Source: Anniella stebbinsi (taxonomy: Eukaryota > Chordata > Lepidosauria > Squamata > Anniellidae). From it: 64,000 nucleotides of DNA. Position numbers and translations under genes: made by a program. The stretch spans positions 67,774,109-67,838,108 of the forward strand of contig JARDYH010000003.1 of NCBI GenBank assembly GCA_029215795.1. Reading direction: 5' to 3'. Under the pieces are notes generated by a model. It saw nothing but the letters and a program-made list of their open reading frames with translations. It ran no database searches and was not told the origin of the DNA. Positions 22,541 through 33,443 of this stretch are shown here, one piece after another. How positions within the stretch are numbered: the stretch's first letter is position 1; each line of letters starts with the position of its first letter.

Positions 22541-22700
22541 AGTGCACATCCCTAGTTGTCACTACTGTTATAAGCCGTTTTAAAGCAGTAGTGTAGATCC
22601 TGCCAGTGACTGGCTCAAAGTTTCATAGCTGTGAATAGATATGAACCTGGATCGCCTTGCTCTTAGTATGGCACTCTAACCACTACAACCACTGGTTCTT

Positions 22701-23221
22701 TTCTTATTACACAGATGTCTCACATAATGATAGGAAATCAATCACTGGACATCTTCGAAGAATAAACCAAAAATGTGCCAACTATTCCAGTCCTAACAAA
22801 TACAATGTTGAAATCATTGTCTCGTAATTAAGTACTACCAAAGCTGTGTGTCAAGCTCGCAATGTGATATATCAGGGTGTGAAAAACATTCTAATAAAGG
22901 TGCTGTCAAAGGGATAAACATGACCTCCGTGTTCAGCGTAAAATGTTTTAACCTAATTAAAAGACTTGTGTACAAATCTCTCCTATGGATTGTCCAGCCA
23001 CACATCTAATAGTGTCTCACATGTTACAGATTTTGATTTGTCTGTCATTTCTCACTGTTGCTTCAGGCAAACAAGCTTGTGGAAGTGACAACTTAAAGAA
23101 TATACCTTCAGCTGTTTTCCAAACTCAAGAAGGTGCAAAGAACAGAAGATGCATTGTCAAATGTTACTCATGTTTCAAATACATTTCAGTTGCTAAATCT
23201 GGCAAAAGGATGTCCCCCCCA
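22701..23221. other. Non-coding stretch, nothing recognised
   Basis: Anonymous sequence. It ends in a C-rich run just before the LINE tail. Confidence 0.55.
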
Positions 23222-24086
23222 CCCCCCGGAATTATTTATTAAATTATTTTATTTTATTAAACATTTATATCCCGCCCTATATCACTGGGATCTCAGGGCA
23301 GCGGACAGATAAAATCACAGCAATTTTAATCACAGTAAAATAATAAATATACACAGCTAAAAATGTATTAAATCATTAACAAACAAAAACTAGTAGAAAA
23401 GTTTTAAAGCAATAAGAACAATTAAAACTATGAGCAACATTGGGAGAATTTTAGCCTTCAAAGGTTTTAATAAAACCATGTTTTAACTTGATGCTGAAAT
23501 GAATCCAGCGTCAGCGCCAATCAGCCTTCCAAGGGGAGGTGCCACCACAGACAAAGCCCTCTCCCATGTCCCACCCTAATGTCTGTCTCGTGTTGATGGG
23601 ACACAGAGAAGGGCTCGTCACACAGATTTCAAACCTCAGGCAGGCATATATAGGGAGAGGCACTCCCTCAAGCACTGTCCCAAGCTATTTAGAGCTTTGA
23701 ATGTCATTGCCAACACCTTAAATTCTGACTGGAAGCATGCAGGCAGCCAATGCAATTCCTTTTGTTATATGAGCTTTATAGGATGTTCCAGTGAGCCATC
23801 TAGTTTCTGCATTTTACACTAGCTACAACTTCCGAGTCATCTTCAAGGGCAGCCCCACATGAAGTGCATTGTAGTAGTCTAATTGGGAAGTTACGAGTGC
23901 ATGAACTACTGTGGCTAGCTTGTCCCTGTCCAAGAAAGGCTGTAGCTGGTGGATCAGCCGAAGCTGACCCCAAGTACTCCGGGTCATGGAGTCCACTTGG
24001 GCCTCCAGTGACAAAGATGCATCTAGAAGTACTCCCAAGCTACACACCTTAATATATTCAATGCATTCAAATCTCAGTAGCAACAA
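23222..24086 (-). mobile_element. L2 LINE 3' fragment, minus strand
   Basis: On the minus strand 24086 leads into an ORF2 C-terminus: 'SLGVLLDASLSLEAQVDS', 'LRLIHQLQPFLDRDKL', 'LVTSQLDYYNALHVGLPLK'. It continues with decayed coding ('YKALNSLGQCL'-like text), the 'R-A-F-S-V' region, and a 3' UTR ending 'agggcgggatataaatg' plus an A/T tail (23222-23275). Catalytic RT motifs are missing because the copy is 5' truncated. Compare the near full-length L2 at 17.1-20.5 kb. Confidence 0.85.
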
Positions 24087-24242
24087 TTATTTTCCTCTGT
24101 ATTATTTTCTTTAGTTGACATTTAAGAAGAAAAAGTTAATTTAAAAAAAATGAAGACTGAAATATCTAAATTAAAGGTTGGCGTATAAATTCAGGAAACC
24201 ATTCTGTGTCCCAAGTTTAAACCCCAGTTTGACCCCCACCCA

Positions 24243-24285
<43 letters not shown>

Positions 24286-24613
24286 ATTTTCAAGAAGACT
24301 AGGAAACATGTAACACCACAAAGCAATATGACTCTGAAGGTTGAGGTGCAGAATTGAATACGGGTGTGCATGTTCAAGACACCAGTCTATATTTTGTTTG
24401 AAAACCCACTGTCACCCTCATGCATACACTACACTACTCAGTTCAGACATATTTTTAAACTTTGATTTAGCAGTATGTATGTGCATGGGTAACAACATGC
24501 CTGAGGCTCATGCGCTACCCCACAACACAGCTGTGAGGAGGTTGGAAGCACCGAGTTCCATTTGTAAATGAAATTCTTCTTAAGTCTGATAAGGTAGTGG
24601 GGGACTCTGCTTA
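24087..24613. other. Non-coding stretch with long CA microsatellite
   Basis: No gene. It contains the CA repeat at 24247-24283. Confidence 0.6.
24247..24283. repeat. (CA)18 microsatellite
   Basis: About 18 uninterrupted CA units, preceded by 'cgcg'. Confidence 0.95.
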
Positions 24614-24621
24614 TTTTAAAC

Positions 24622-24761
24622 CAGTGTTGGGGAATGTGTGTGGTCCTCCAGATGCTGTTGGACTGCAACTCCCATCAACTGTAGCCAGCTCAGCCAATGT
24701 TGAAGGTTGATGGGAATTACAGTCCAGTAATATCTAGCAGGCCAGACATTCTCCATCCCAG
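24622..24761. mobile_element. Palindromic hAT-like MITE (family C), 24.6 kb copy
   Basis: It carries the family core 'ggactgcaactcccatcaac' and its mirror 'gatgggaattacagtcca', so the element folds back on itself. The ends are 'cagtgttgggga' and 'ccatcccag'. The flanks 'ttttaaac' (24614-24621) and 'atttaaac' (24762-24769) agree at 7 of 8 bases, an 8-bp TSD of hAT type. Non-coding. Confidence 0.85.
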
Positions 24762-24771
24762 ATTTAAACTA

Positions 24772-24789
24772 CAGTTTGTTAACAAACTG
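24772..24789. repeat. Perfect 18-bp palindrome
   Basis: 'cagtttgttaacaaactg' is its own reverse complement. It starts three bases after the right TSD of the preceding MITE and probably belongs to an older foldback repeat, also represented at 6305-6324. Confidence 0.9.
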
Positions 24790-24940
24790 GGAACATAAAC
24801 TATAATTGGAACCTGGCTTATCTGAACAAATCTCAGTTTGTACATCTTTATGTACTGACCTACACAAGATCTACCTAGTTGTTACCAGAGCAAAGATTCA
24901 TCTAATCAGGCATACTATTTCCAACAGTGGCCAGAAAGAT

Positions 24941-24989
24941 GATCCATAAAGCAGGAAGAGATGAGGATCCATAAAGCAGGAAGAGATGA
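24941..24989. repeat. 25-bp tandem duplication
   Basis: 'gatccataaagcaggaagag' plus 'atgag' occurs at 24941-24965 and again at 24966-24989 without mismatch over 24 bases. Confidence 0.9.
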
Positions 24990-26521
24990 CACTCAATTAT
25001 ACATATTATGTTTAAATCAGCATTGATAAGTCCATCTTCCATTAATAATTTGTCTAGACCTGTTCAAAAGCTATCTGCACTAGGTATCTGCAATATGATT
25101 GCTTCCTTTAATTTGCATATCATCTGACAGTATATTTTTAAGGCACTGACAAAGGAAAACAATGTACTTGCTGGTATATATTTTGTACTTTTTATCTTTA
25201 AATCATCAAACAATACCCGCTGAGGTATTTCTCAGTGAAAAGGGGATCATAGTATAAATCATTACCTATATAACTTTTTAATATTCAGTCTTACTTATTA
25301 TGGGCATTTCTTGGAGCATCCCGTGTGCTTAATTATGTGCTATGTAGCACATTTTCTGCTTGACTCAAGCCAATGTTCTTAATAAAAATAATGAAAATGA
25401 AATTCTTGAATCTATTTAAAGGTGAACAGATGTAGCAAACTCAACTCATACAAGCCTGTCACTTTAAATAGGTACGATACAAATTTGACAGATGTGCTTG
25501 ACTTGCAATAACAGAATGCTCTAGCCATTTCACTGCAAGTTGCAATTCAGCAATGATTCAGGTTCTCAATTAATCTCTCTCTCAAACATGTGTACGCAAA
25601 CGCTACCATCAGCGTCTACGTATATTTTCCATCAGATGGGGAAAATTTCATACGGTACTTATTCAATCTTCACTATTATTCCTCTCATATCACTTTGCTC
25701 TCTGTCATTGAGAAATCTTTGGATATACCTGCATCACTTATTTCTGCACAATTTGTCACAGAAAGGTGGGGCATTTTGCACATTTCCCTGCCATGTTCTT
25801 ACCCCAATTAGTGCCCCACTTTTAACTGTCTTCAGATATCTGAACTGAGACTAAAAATGTGTTGTATAGACTGGAAATTACCCTGCAACTCGCACTATCA
25901 CTTTGAATTTTTTTTTTTACAAATTGGTTTATTATGTACATGGCTATTCAGCAATCCCAATAAACAGAAATCCCATTTTGGTTTCATTTTCTTCCTGACC
26001 TCCCATAACCCTGACTGTGATAACTAGCCCTCCAACAAACCTGCACCACCAACAGGCCTGGGGCAAGAAAGCTTTGGATCTTGGCAAGCAAGAATGTTCA
26101 GGGAGAGAGGTTGCATTAACAGCAGCTAAATTAGAAAAACATGCTGTAGATTTATGGGGAGTGGGGAGGGGAAAGAAAATCTATTCTCTTATTCTGAATG
26201 GCATCAGAAAGTGTTTCTTTCCCCACCCTTCCCTTTCTGGAATACTGCAGATCCGATTGGTGAAATACGGGTGAGAGGCTGATCACGTCATTTTAATCTC
26301 TCTCTGATGTTGTTCAGTGCTATGTTTCCATTTTCTCTTCCCCTCCACATACAAATGCCGTACATTTTATTCCCTCCTCCTTGTGGAACACAGCAGCTCC
26401 AGTACCTTTGCAGCCCCAGTATCCACTTCTCGCCTTGAGAACGATTTTTTTCTTCCAAATACCTCCCAGCCAACTAGCTCTTGCCACTTACTCATTCACT
26501 TTTTCGCCACACTGGGGTACC

Positions 26522-26536
26522 GGGGGGGGGGGGGGG
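26522..26536. repeat. Poly-G run of 15
   Basis: Fifteen consecutive G bases within a G-rich patch. Such runs are prone to sequencing and replication slippage. Confidence 0.95.
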
Positions 26537-27855
26537 TGATTAGAGTAAGAAACAAAAAAACAAACAGACTGAGATGGGAAATGGGGCTGCTGCAAGGAAG
26601 GAAGAAAAATCTGGAATGGATTTCTTTGGGGAAATTGGAAAGTTTTTGTCTCCTAATCATTTTAACCTGTGTGTATTGAGGTTTGCCAGGAAAGTGGAGG
26701 CAATATCTAATTTGAAAACAAAGTCCTGCAGAGAACCCAGGCTTACAGGAACAATTCCATCAGCGTTACGTAGCAAGCTGTCACTTGCTGAGTGGCAAAG
26801 GAAAAGCATTCTGCATATTTTCAGGGGGACTTTTACTATATACTTGCTGAAATGTTAGGGTCCCCTGGTGATAACGTATCCACCAGTCCCATTTATATTT
26901 CTGACCTAGGACATCCCATGAACTATTGAAGTTGGTGGTTATGGACAGGTGACTGTGCGCATATCCAATAGTACTAGAAAAGGAAAAGAGAAGAGCCCAC
27001 AAACCAGAGATGAGAGTACATATGGATAGGAAATACATAAGAATAACAGAGATGTAAACAAATTTCAACCTGTAATAATCTACATTCAATGACCAGGCTT
27101 CAGTTGGATAAAGCAGAGTACTTGAGAGATCTGCTAGTGGGTTGCAGACAGAACTCCTAACTTTCTTCTACCATCCAAGCCTTTCCCAGCAAAGTCAGAG
27201 ACAGCTTCCCGATACAGAAACTCTAATGTACACATGGAGCTCGCTCACTCACTACAAAGTTGGACACAGGTCCACACAAGCATTTCCACAGTCCATAGGA
27301 CTGTTTCCTACATTTTAGCAAGCTGGGAATGGCATAAGTTCAACGCATCTAAAATATAGAGAACTGACTGTGCTTATTTTACAATAATGACTGAATACTG
27401 GTACCCTTCAAGAGCAAGAACCAAATCTTTTTGCACTGAATTTCATTTGATCAGCAGATGTGTAATGTTTAACTTCAATCCCACTGTTCTAATTAACTTT
27501 TTCATATATACACACAGAAATATCGGGCATAAGCAACAAATCCATTATTTCTGAATCAGCACATTGAAGTCCTGAATCTTATTTCTACAATACTTGTTAT
27601 GCGCAAAGTCATAATATTGATTTTTCTCATCTATTCTTGAAGCAAAAGTGCAATCAAATGTATTCAGACTACCATGTTCATAGACCTGTGATCTTCAAAG
27701 GTGATGGCAACATAAAGGAACAGCTTCTAATATGAAGGTTATCCTACTAAACTACTATAAAAATGTAGAACACATTAGCAAAGAAATGCATATACCTGCT
27801 GTTCATCTTTGCTTATTTGCTTATACTTAATTGGAAGATGTTACTTATGAAAAAG

Positions 27856-28255
27856 GAAGCACTAAGTTGGATCCAATGCTCAGACAAGAAGAAGATTGTT
27901 TGTGGAAGTGGACTTCCAGCAGAAGGAGACCAGAAGACAGCCAAATTAGGCTTGCTTAGCTAGGAGTTCCAGACCCTGGGAGTGGCCACCGAGAAGTCTC
28001 CCTCTCGTGTCCCCACCAAACATGCTCCAATGGTGGGAGGCCATTCTCTCAGTCCTGCCTTCTCCCTTTTAAGAGAAGATCTTAAAAACCAGGCACTATT
28101 TCCCACAATGTGCCAAGGTGATGCTACATTAGGTGACATTCTTGGACCCAAACCCAACTGTCCAGCACTGGTCAGAGCATTGGATGTGAAGACCACAAAC
28201 AGAGCCTGGAGAAGATGTCAGTGCTGGGCCCTTGCAGCTAACTGAGGATCTCACA
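27856..28255 (-). mobile_element. LINE ORF C-terminus/3' fragment, minus strand
   Basis: The minus-strand translation contains 'LVGTREGDFSVATPRVWNS', the degraded 'R-x-F-S-V-A-x-P-x-x-W-N-x-L' motif near the C-terminus of L2-like ORF2 proteins. Upstream coding is unrecognisable and no tail was found. It is a short old fragment. Confidence 0.55.
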
Positions 28256-28452
28256 TGCTGAGACCTGGCCTGATTGTAGCACTTCTGCATTCACCTGAAA
28301 CACCTTTCAGCACATCATTATTACTCTATTATAATACACATTGATGACCTAATTTGCACATAACAACAACACAGAATGCAGGCTGAGTATGTGTTGTTGT
28401 TGAATCATAGGTTGCTTTTGAATTATCAGTTATCATTATGTGTGAACATTGT

Positions 28453-28557
28453 ACTATGGTTTAACTATAGGTTGTTAACCATGAAAAACCCAACAACATA
28501 TCATGGATTCTCTTCCATGGGTTGTTCATGGTTAACAACCTATAGTTGAACCATAGT
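28453..28557. repeat. Long inverted repeat (31-bp arms)
   Basis: The left arm 28453-28483 ('actatggtttaactatagg' then 'ttgttaaccatg') and right arm 28527-28557 are reverse complements with a single mismatch. The 43-bp spacer has further pairing around 'ccaacaac...gttgttc'-like text. It probably lies inside a foldback MITE spanning about 28345-28640, whose outer ends could not be fixed. Confidence 0.9.
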
Positions 28558-28640
28558 GGAAGGGTTTGCACGTAACGACAACTCATGATTCTGCAATAAC
28601 TAATGATTCAACATCTACCCATGCTTTAAGTTGCCATTAT

Positions 28641-30209
28641 GTGAGAACCAAGCCATTGACTTTTCTTGAAGTTGCCTCAAGTTTAAAGTAGCATTTCAGT
28701 TATGTGACTAGATCCTCATGTTATGTCCATCGTAATGAGGATTTCTGAAGATGTATTTTCGTACAAGACTTGCTTCCTTTAGCGGGACCAGAGACTCCAT
28801 GGCACAATCTATTTTTCCTGATATACTGCAAAGAAATCTTTGTGGCTTGGCATTCACAAAGAAGTAGATGCAAACATTCACTTATTTTAGCACCCAACCA
28901 GAAAAAAATTAAGTCTGTCACATAAAATAACCCTTTTTAAAACAGAGTTCCAGGACCAAACACAATTATATTTGTAAACTTTTGTTTGCAACTTTTTAGT
29001 GAAATTATTTTGAAGGTACTAATATTTTAGACAGAAACACTGTCGTAAATCTCTAGATATTTGATGCACAGTCTTCAATTAAATTTTCAATGTATAAAAG
29101 ATGGCGACCTCTAGTCTCCTTGGGAAAAAACAGAATACAAAAAAAGAAAGAAGCAACATGGGAATTCTACTAAAAATAAGTGAAAAATAATAATGTTTTC
29201 ACCACTATAAAGTGCTAGTCAGCTGCACAACCAACTTTTATTAACAGCAGGGTAGTAATCAATACCTTTACTAACAGCTACTCCCATGACTATCTTAAAA
29301 ATAAGTATTAAGGTTACGTGGAATGGAAAATATCCAATTAGGTTTTCCTGGACTTACTTAGCTTGTCAAACTATTGACTGCTTTGACAATAAATATATTC
29401 ACACTTGGAAGTCTGAGAAAGAAAAATTAGCCCTTTTAATTAGTTATAAACCAGTCCAGTAAGGAGGCATCTGGTTCATCTCTGGCAGACACTGAAACTT
29501 TACTTTGTCATCAGAAATGTAGAATGCAGGAAAGAAAGTACTGACCTCCAAGGGCAAATCTAACTTTCCAAACTACCTTCTTCCAGAAAATTTCAGATCA
29601 GAACTTCCTAATAAATCCTTCCTACAAGTCAGTCTTGTATTCCTAAATTCTCATTTCCTCATGAAATTGAATGAGGGGATGAATTATGTATAGCTAAAAT
29701 CTGTTTCTGATATGACAGTGAGAACTGGAGAAACCAACTTGTTTACTTACATAATTGCATTTCAGTCATAACTATGCATACAAATGCTTTGTAAGGACTG
29801 CTTCTCAGAGCATAATCCATTCTTGCCATCTGCTTATAATATTCCAAAGAATATACCCACTGAGCTGAAGCATACCTAGCCTGATCTCAGCCAGATCATC
29901 ATTTTCAAACAGGTTAACCAGGACCTGAGCATTTAGATTTCTATACTAAAAGGGAAGGTTGGGTTTGAAGGAAACAGATCAAAAGGTGATCAGGTGGGAT
30001 ACAAAATATGAAATTTAGAGAAGGAACTACTCAAAAGTTCTCATATCTCTTGTTCCTAATTTGAGAAAATCTACTAGAAAGTTTTCAATTATGGTCTCTA
30101 TTGGACGAAATAAAAGACTTAGGAATATAGGATTTTATCCAAAGGGTTGTATCCGATATTACTCTAACTTAAGACTCAACATTAAAATAATCACTGTTGA
30201 ACATTCAAT
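28641..30209. other. Non-coding stretch, nothing recognised
   Basis: Anonymous AT-rich DNA. No gene or repeat identified. Confidence 0.55.
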
Positions 30210-30470
30210 AAAACTATCAGTATAACTGGCTATGTTCAGGGAAAGCTTGCTTAAAGAGGGAGGTCTTAAGTAGGCACCTGAAAATCAAAACTGTAGATAC
30301 CTGCCTGATGTTAATAGGGAGGTTCCAGAAGGCAGGTGCTGCAACACTAAATGCTCTATTACAAGTACTCCTGAGGTGAACCTCAGGAACATGTGGTACC
30401 ATCAGAAGCAATCCTACTAAAGGTTGCAAGGACATAAAGGGCAAGGCCTACCATTGGCACATGGGAGTGC
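30210..30470 (-). mobile_element. LINE ORF C-terminus fragment (L2-like), minus strand
   Basis: The minus strand gives 'VPEVHLRSTCNRAFSVAAPA' then 'FWNLPINIRQVSTVLIFRC' and 'LLKTSLFKQAFPE', clearly the C-terminal motif of an L2-type ORF2 ('RAFSVAAP.LWN.LP..IR....L..F...LKT.LF'). It is open for 75 codons. No RT core is present. Confidence 0.75.
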
Positions 30471-31384
30471 CAATGTGATTTTTACTACCTTTGATCTTTA
30501 AATAAATGGATGCTATGACATATTGCTAGTTGCTTTTGAAAGTCTCCAATTTCCGACATGGTTTGTGGAGCTACTGCTCAAGAAATGCAAACACAAAGCC
30601 TCCTTGGACATAAAACTATTGGATTCCAGCAAGCGTTTCTGAAGGACTCCAGTGTTAGCTTCCCAGGCTTACTGGCCCAGGCAGGTTTACTCTTATTGTT
30701 CATTTTAAATGCCTTCTGTTTAGTAAACAAAATAAAAACAGGCATAGAGAATTAAGTTGGGAAATGACAGCGAAAAGGAAAGGAAATATCCTCAAAATAA
30801 AATTGCACTGCTACTTATCCAATCATATTCTGTTTCATTTAACACGAGATCATTTAACTATCACTGCAGAACTATTTCAAACTATATTGTGCTACTCCAG
30901 TGATCCATTTTGTTGCCATCTGAAACAGGTTCAAACCTTCCCAAGCTATGCAAAGTTCATACAAACCAATACTACTCTTTTTGCAGAAGTGTTTATTCTC
31001 TAAAAAGGTGTATTCAAATTTTAAATCTTAATTAGAAAATTAAAAACTTGCCATTTCTCTTTTTATGAATGTAAATCAGTAATCTTTATGGAATCTGTAG
31101 TTCAAGTAGATCATACACATGAGTGTTTCGTTCAGGTTGGCTGCTGGCATTCTGTCTGAACAGACACTTGGTTTGTATGGTCTGTCCCAGAGACTGATGA
31201 ATCCAGATGGTTTACTGTGCTCTCCGAGGTGGGGGGTGTCCTACACTTTTAGCCAGCAGCCCTACCTAGGCACAGTTGGAGCAGGTAGTAGCCTGTAAAA
31301 TCCAGATGGTCTTGGAACATACTAATTACTTAGATCCATTCCAATCCAGAATAAAGCCTAGTTTGGGGATAGAAACAGCCTTGG
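30471..31384. other. Non-coding stretch, nothing recognised
   Basis: Short anonymous open frames only. Confidence 0.55.
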
Positions 31385-32740
31385 TTGCCTCTGGTAGATA
31401 TGTGGACCAGAAAGACTGGACAGTGTGACTCTGTTGATTCTCCGAGATCTTTTACTGGCTTCCAATCCCATGGACCACCATAGGCTTCTGGAACACCTGG
31501 CTGGTTTAAGTTTAGGGGTATGGTATTACAGTGGCTCTGACCTTACCTGGCCAGTGGTATCAGAAGGTGGTGCTTTTAATATGGTGTTTTATTCTTCTAT
31601 TCTATTTGTTGGTCACCACTCCAAAATCTTTGGATGGGGAGTGGAATATAAATATTGTAAAGAAATAAAGAAGTAAAGAACTACTGCTTTGCCCTGTGGC
31701 CTTTGGCCTGTGGAGTACCACAAAGTTCCATATTTTCTCCCTATGCTCTTTAACATCTACACCAGGGGAGAAGTAATCTTTGTCTTCCATCTATTAATCC
31801 TAGGGAGGATACAGAACTCCTGAATAAGTGCATAAAGGCAGTTTTGGGATGTTGATGGTGAACAAGCTGAAGCTTAATCCATACAAGATGGAAGTACTTT
31901 GGGTGGGGAAATCTGCTGATCCGGATAGAAGAACTCAACAGATATTAGATGGGATTGCACTCGCCATGAATGACTAAGTCTGTTCTTTGCAGGGTCCTTC
32001 TGAACTCTTCACTGACTGTGACAGCACAGGTATTAGCAGTAGCTAGGAGGGCCTTTCAAACCAACTTTGGTTGGTATGTCAGCCCCAACCCTATCTAGGG
32101 AAAGTGGACCTAAGTAGTTGCACCCAGACTACACTGTGCATTGGACTGACTTTGAAGTTGACTGGGAAACTTCTGCTGGTATAGAATGTGGTTGCTTACG
32201 TCTTTGTTGGAGCTGGATAGTCAGAGCGTAATACATCAATTCTGAAGCAGCTCCACTAGTTGCCAGTGAGTTCTTGAGCCCAATTCAAAGTGGTGGTGTT
32301 GACCTTTAAAGCCCAAAATTATTTCAGTCCCATTTATTTAAAGGACTGTCTACAGCCATATGAACTGCCAGTGCTTAAGACAATCTTCAGAAGATCTACT
32401 TACTGACCTGCACACAAGTTCAGTAAGGATGGCAGCATTTCTCCGTGGTGATCCCTCCCGTATGAAATTCCCTCCTAAGAGAGTTATGGCTGGCTCCATC
32501 TGTGGCTGCTTATAAGAGAGCTTCAGAAACGTATCTGTTCTCTCAAGTTTTTAATTGAAAAGATTTTATGTATTTGCTGCTGTTAAATATTTGAAATTCT
32601 ATCTTAACTAGCTTATTTTAAAAGTGTTCAAATTTTCAGGCATCTTTTTAAGATTGATTTTTACTGTTTTATATTTTAAAACATTTTGGAAGACCACAGT
32701 TTTGAAAGGCATTTAAGAAAAATGTTAGATAGTCTTTGTG
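31385..32740 (+). mobile_element. Decayed L2 LINE fragment (RT to C-terminus)
   Basis: Plus-strand remnants in L2 order: 'NPMDHHRLLEHLAGLSLGVW' (the F-D-T-V-D-H-..-L-L region), a damaged 'C-G-V-P-Q-.-S-I-F-S-P-M-L-F-N-I-Y-T' near 31700-31765, 'KLKLNPYKMEVLWVGKS', then C-terminal blocks through 'PIYLKDCLQPYELP' (32325-32365) and an 'F-S-P-W-x-S-L' region to about 32550. Many stops and frameshifts. A short foreign LINE tail sits inside it (31600-31680). Confidence 0.75.
31600..31680 (+). mobile_element. Short LINE 3' tail inserted into the L2 fragment
   Basis: 'cactccaaaatctttggatg', 'gggagtggaatataaatatt' and the A-rich 'gtaaagaaataaagaagtaaag' form the typical last ~80 bp of another reptilian LINE. 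It lies between two blocks of RT coding that should be nearly adjacent. The interruption is therefore a later, extremely 5'-truncated insertion. Confidence 0.55.
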
Positions 32741-32779
32741 TGTGGTTTTTTAAAAAAGCTTTTCCCTCTATATATCAAC

Positions 32780-33075
32780 CTGAACCCTAAAATTTTCTTC
32801 AATGGCCCAGGCTTTAGGTACCCCCATCAAGTGAAGAGAGGCAGGTGTCTATAAGAGATAGAGCCTTCTTGATGGTGGTACCCTGACTGTGGAATACTTA
32901 CCCCAGACAAACTCAACTGATGACTTTTTTATGTTCTACTTTATAGATTTTTTTTTATTCTCCCAGGGCTTTTAAAAGCCTGTGGTTTTACTGGTTATGT
33001 AATGTATGCTGTGAAATTTTATTATACTATCTTTAATCTTTGTGAGCAGACATAAAAACAGTGTTATTGGTTGAC
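32780..33075 (+). mobile_element. Second LINE 3' UTR/C-terminus fragment
   Basis: 'gagccttcttgatggtggta' and 'ccctgactgtggaatactta' resemble the 'ARAF-MV-AP-L-W-N' end of a LINE ORF, followed by a T-rich 3' UTR ('cccagggcttttaaaagcct'). It is separate from the preceding fragment because the same C-terminal region appears twice. Confidence 0.45.
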
Positions 33076-33443
33076 ATGTAAATGTACTAAAATAAAATCA
33101 ATGTTGCCTTGGATATTCAGAGAAGCAAAATTGTAATATCAATGAGCATCAAGATAAATGTAACTGACATATGGTCAAAGCTGTCAGGGGGTAAGCTTTT
33201 AAACATCAACGTGGTTAAGCTGGATCCACTCAGTGTAAGAAAATTATAATAGGTGAAGCAGCTTTCAAAATCAATATGCTAGAAATACAGTGCATGAAAA
33301 AGTTAGGTAAATAAAATAAGATGCAGGATCAGATCATTTGTTTTCCAGACATTTTCATTTTGTGTAATTGGCATATAGGTAGAATCTTGGGGTGTCTAGT
33401 CACATTCAGCTCAATCAGCTTGAGCTGTTGCATTGTGTTACAC
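33076..33443. other. Non-coding stretch, nothing recognised
   Basis: Anonymous sequence between a LINE fragment and a family C MITE. Confidence 0.55.

Larger units (their letters stand above)
21886..22554. mobile_element. hAT-like non-autonomous element with perfect 8-bp TSD
   Basis: The element begins 'taggggtgtgca' and ends 'tgcacatcccta' (terminal inverted repeats, 11 of 12 identical). 'gttgtcac' flanks it on both sides (21878-21885 and 22555-22562). The 8-bp TSD and ends fit the hAT superfamily. Both ends are CpG-rich: 'catcggatcggcggcgg' on the left and a run of CCGAT-type units at 22432-22540 on the right. The middle is AT-rich and made of three imperfect units. No transposase coding is present, so it must have been moved in trans. 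Confidence 0.9.
21806..22604. mobile_element. MITE family B inside the SINE, itself interrupted
   Basis: Its ends are 'ggatagatctacac' and the complement of 'gtgtagatcctgcc', flanked on both sides by 'agt' (21803-21805 and 22605-22607), a 3-bp TSD lying exactly where the host SINE is interrupted. Subtracting the 669-bp hAT-like element and its 8-bp TSD leaves a MITE of about 122 bp whose halves are imperfect inverted copies ('aagcaggtttgaaaatggttt' versus 'ctgctttaaaacggctt'). GG...CC ends plus a 3-bp TSD match the family A and CpG-rich MITEs. Confidence 0.75.
21662..22700 (-). mobile_element. tRNA-headed SINE with LINE-like tail, split by insertions
   Basis: Read on the minus strand from 22700, it starts with a tRNA-like head: A-box-like 'gtagtggttagagtg' (about 22673-22687) and B-box-like 'ggttcatatc' (22638-22647). 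It continues as 'tgagccagtcact' (22605-22617) and resumes on the far side of an insertion as 'ctctcagcctaaccctacctcacagggttg', ending in a LINE-like tail and an ATT-rich end. Joining 'gctgagag-agt' to 'agt-gactggctcaa' across the insertion restores the uninterrupted order I know from this amniote MIR/CORE-like SINE. SINEs of this type are RNA polymerase III transcribed and rely on a LINE for mobility. Confidence 0.75.
24790..27855. other. Long stretch without recognised repeats
   Basis: About 3 kb with no gene and almost no recognised mobile DNA, apart from a short tandem duplication and a G-run. Open frames of up to 120 codons (26317-26679, plus) have no domain and no conserved look. If there is regulatory or otherwise conserved non-coding DNA in the window, this is one candidate block; that cannot be judged from the sequence alone. 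Confidence 0.5.

Noticed and set aside
22638..22700. tRNA-like A and B boxes on the minus strand
   Set aside because: They belong to the head of a SINE. There is no cloverleaf-forming tRNA gene sequence around them.
26317..26679. 120-codon plus-strand frame
   Set aside because: It includes translation of the poly-G run and has no homology I recognise.
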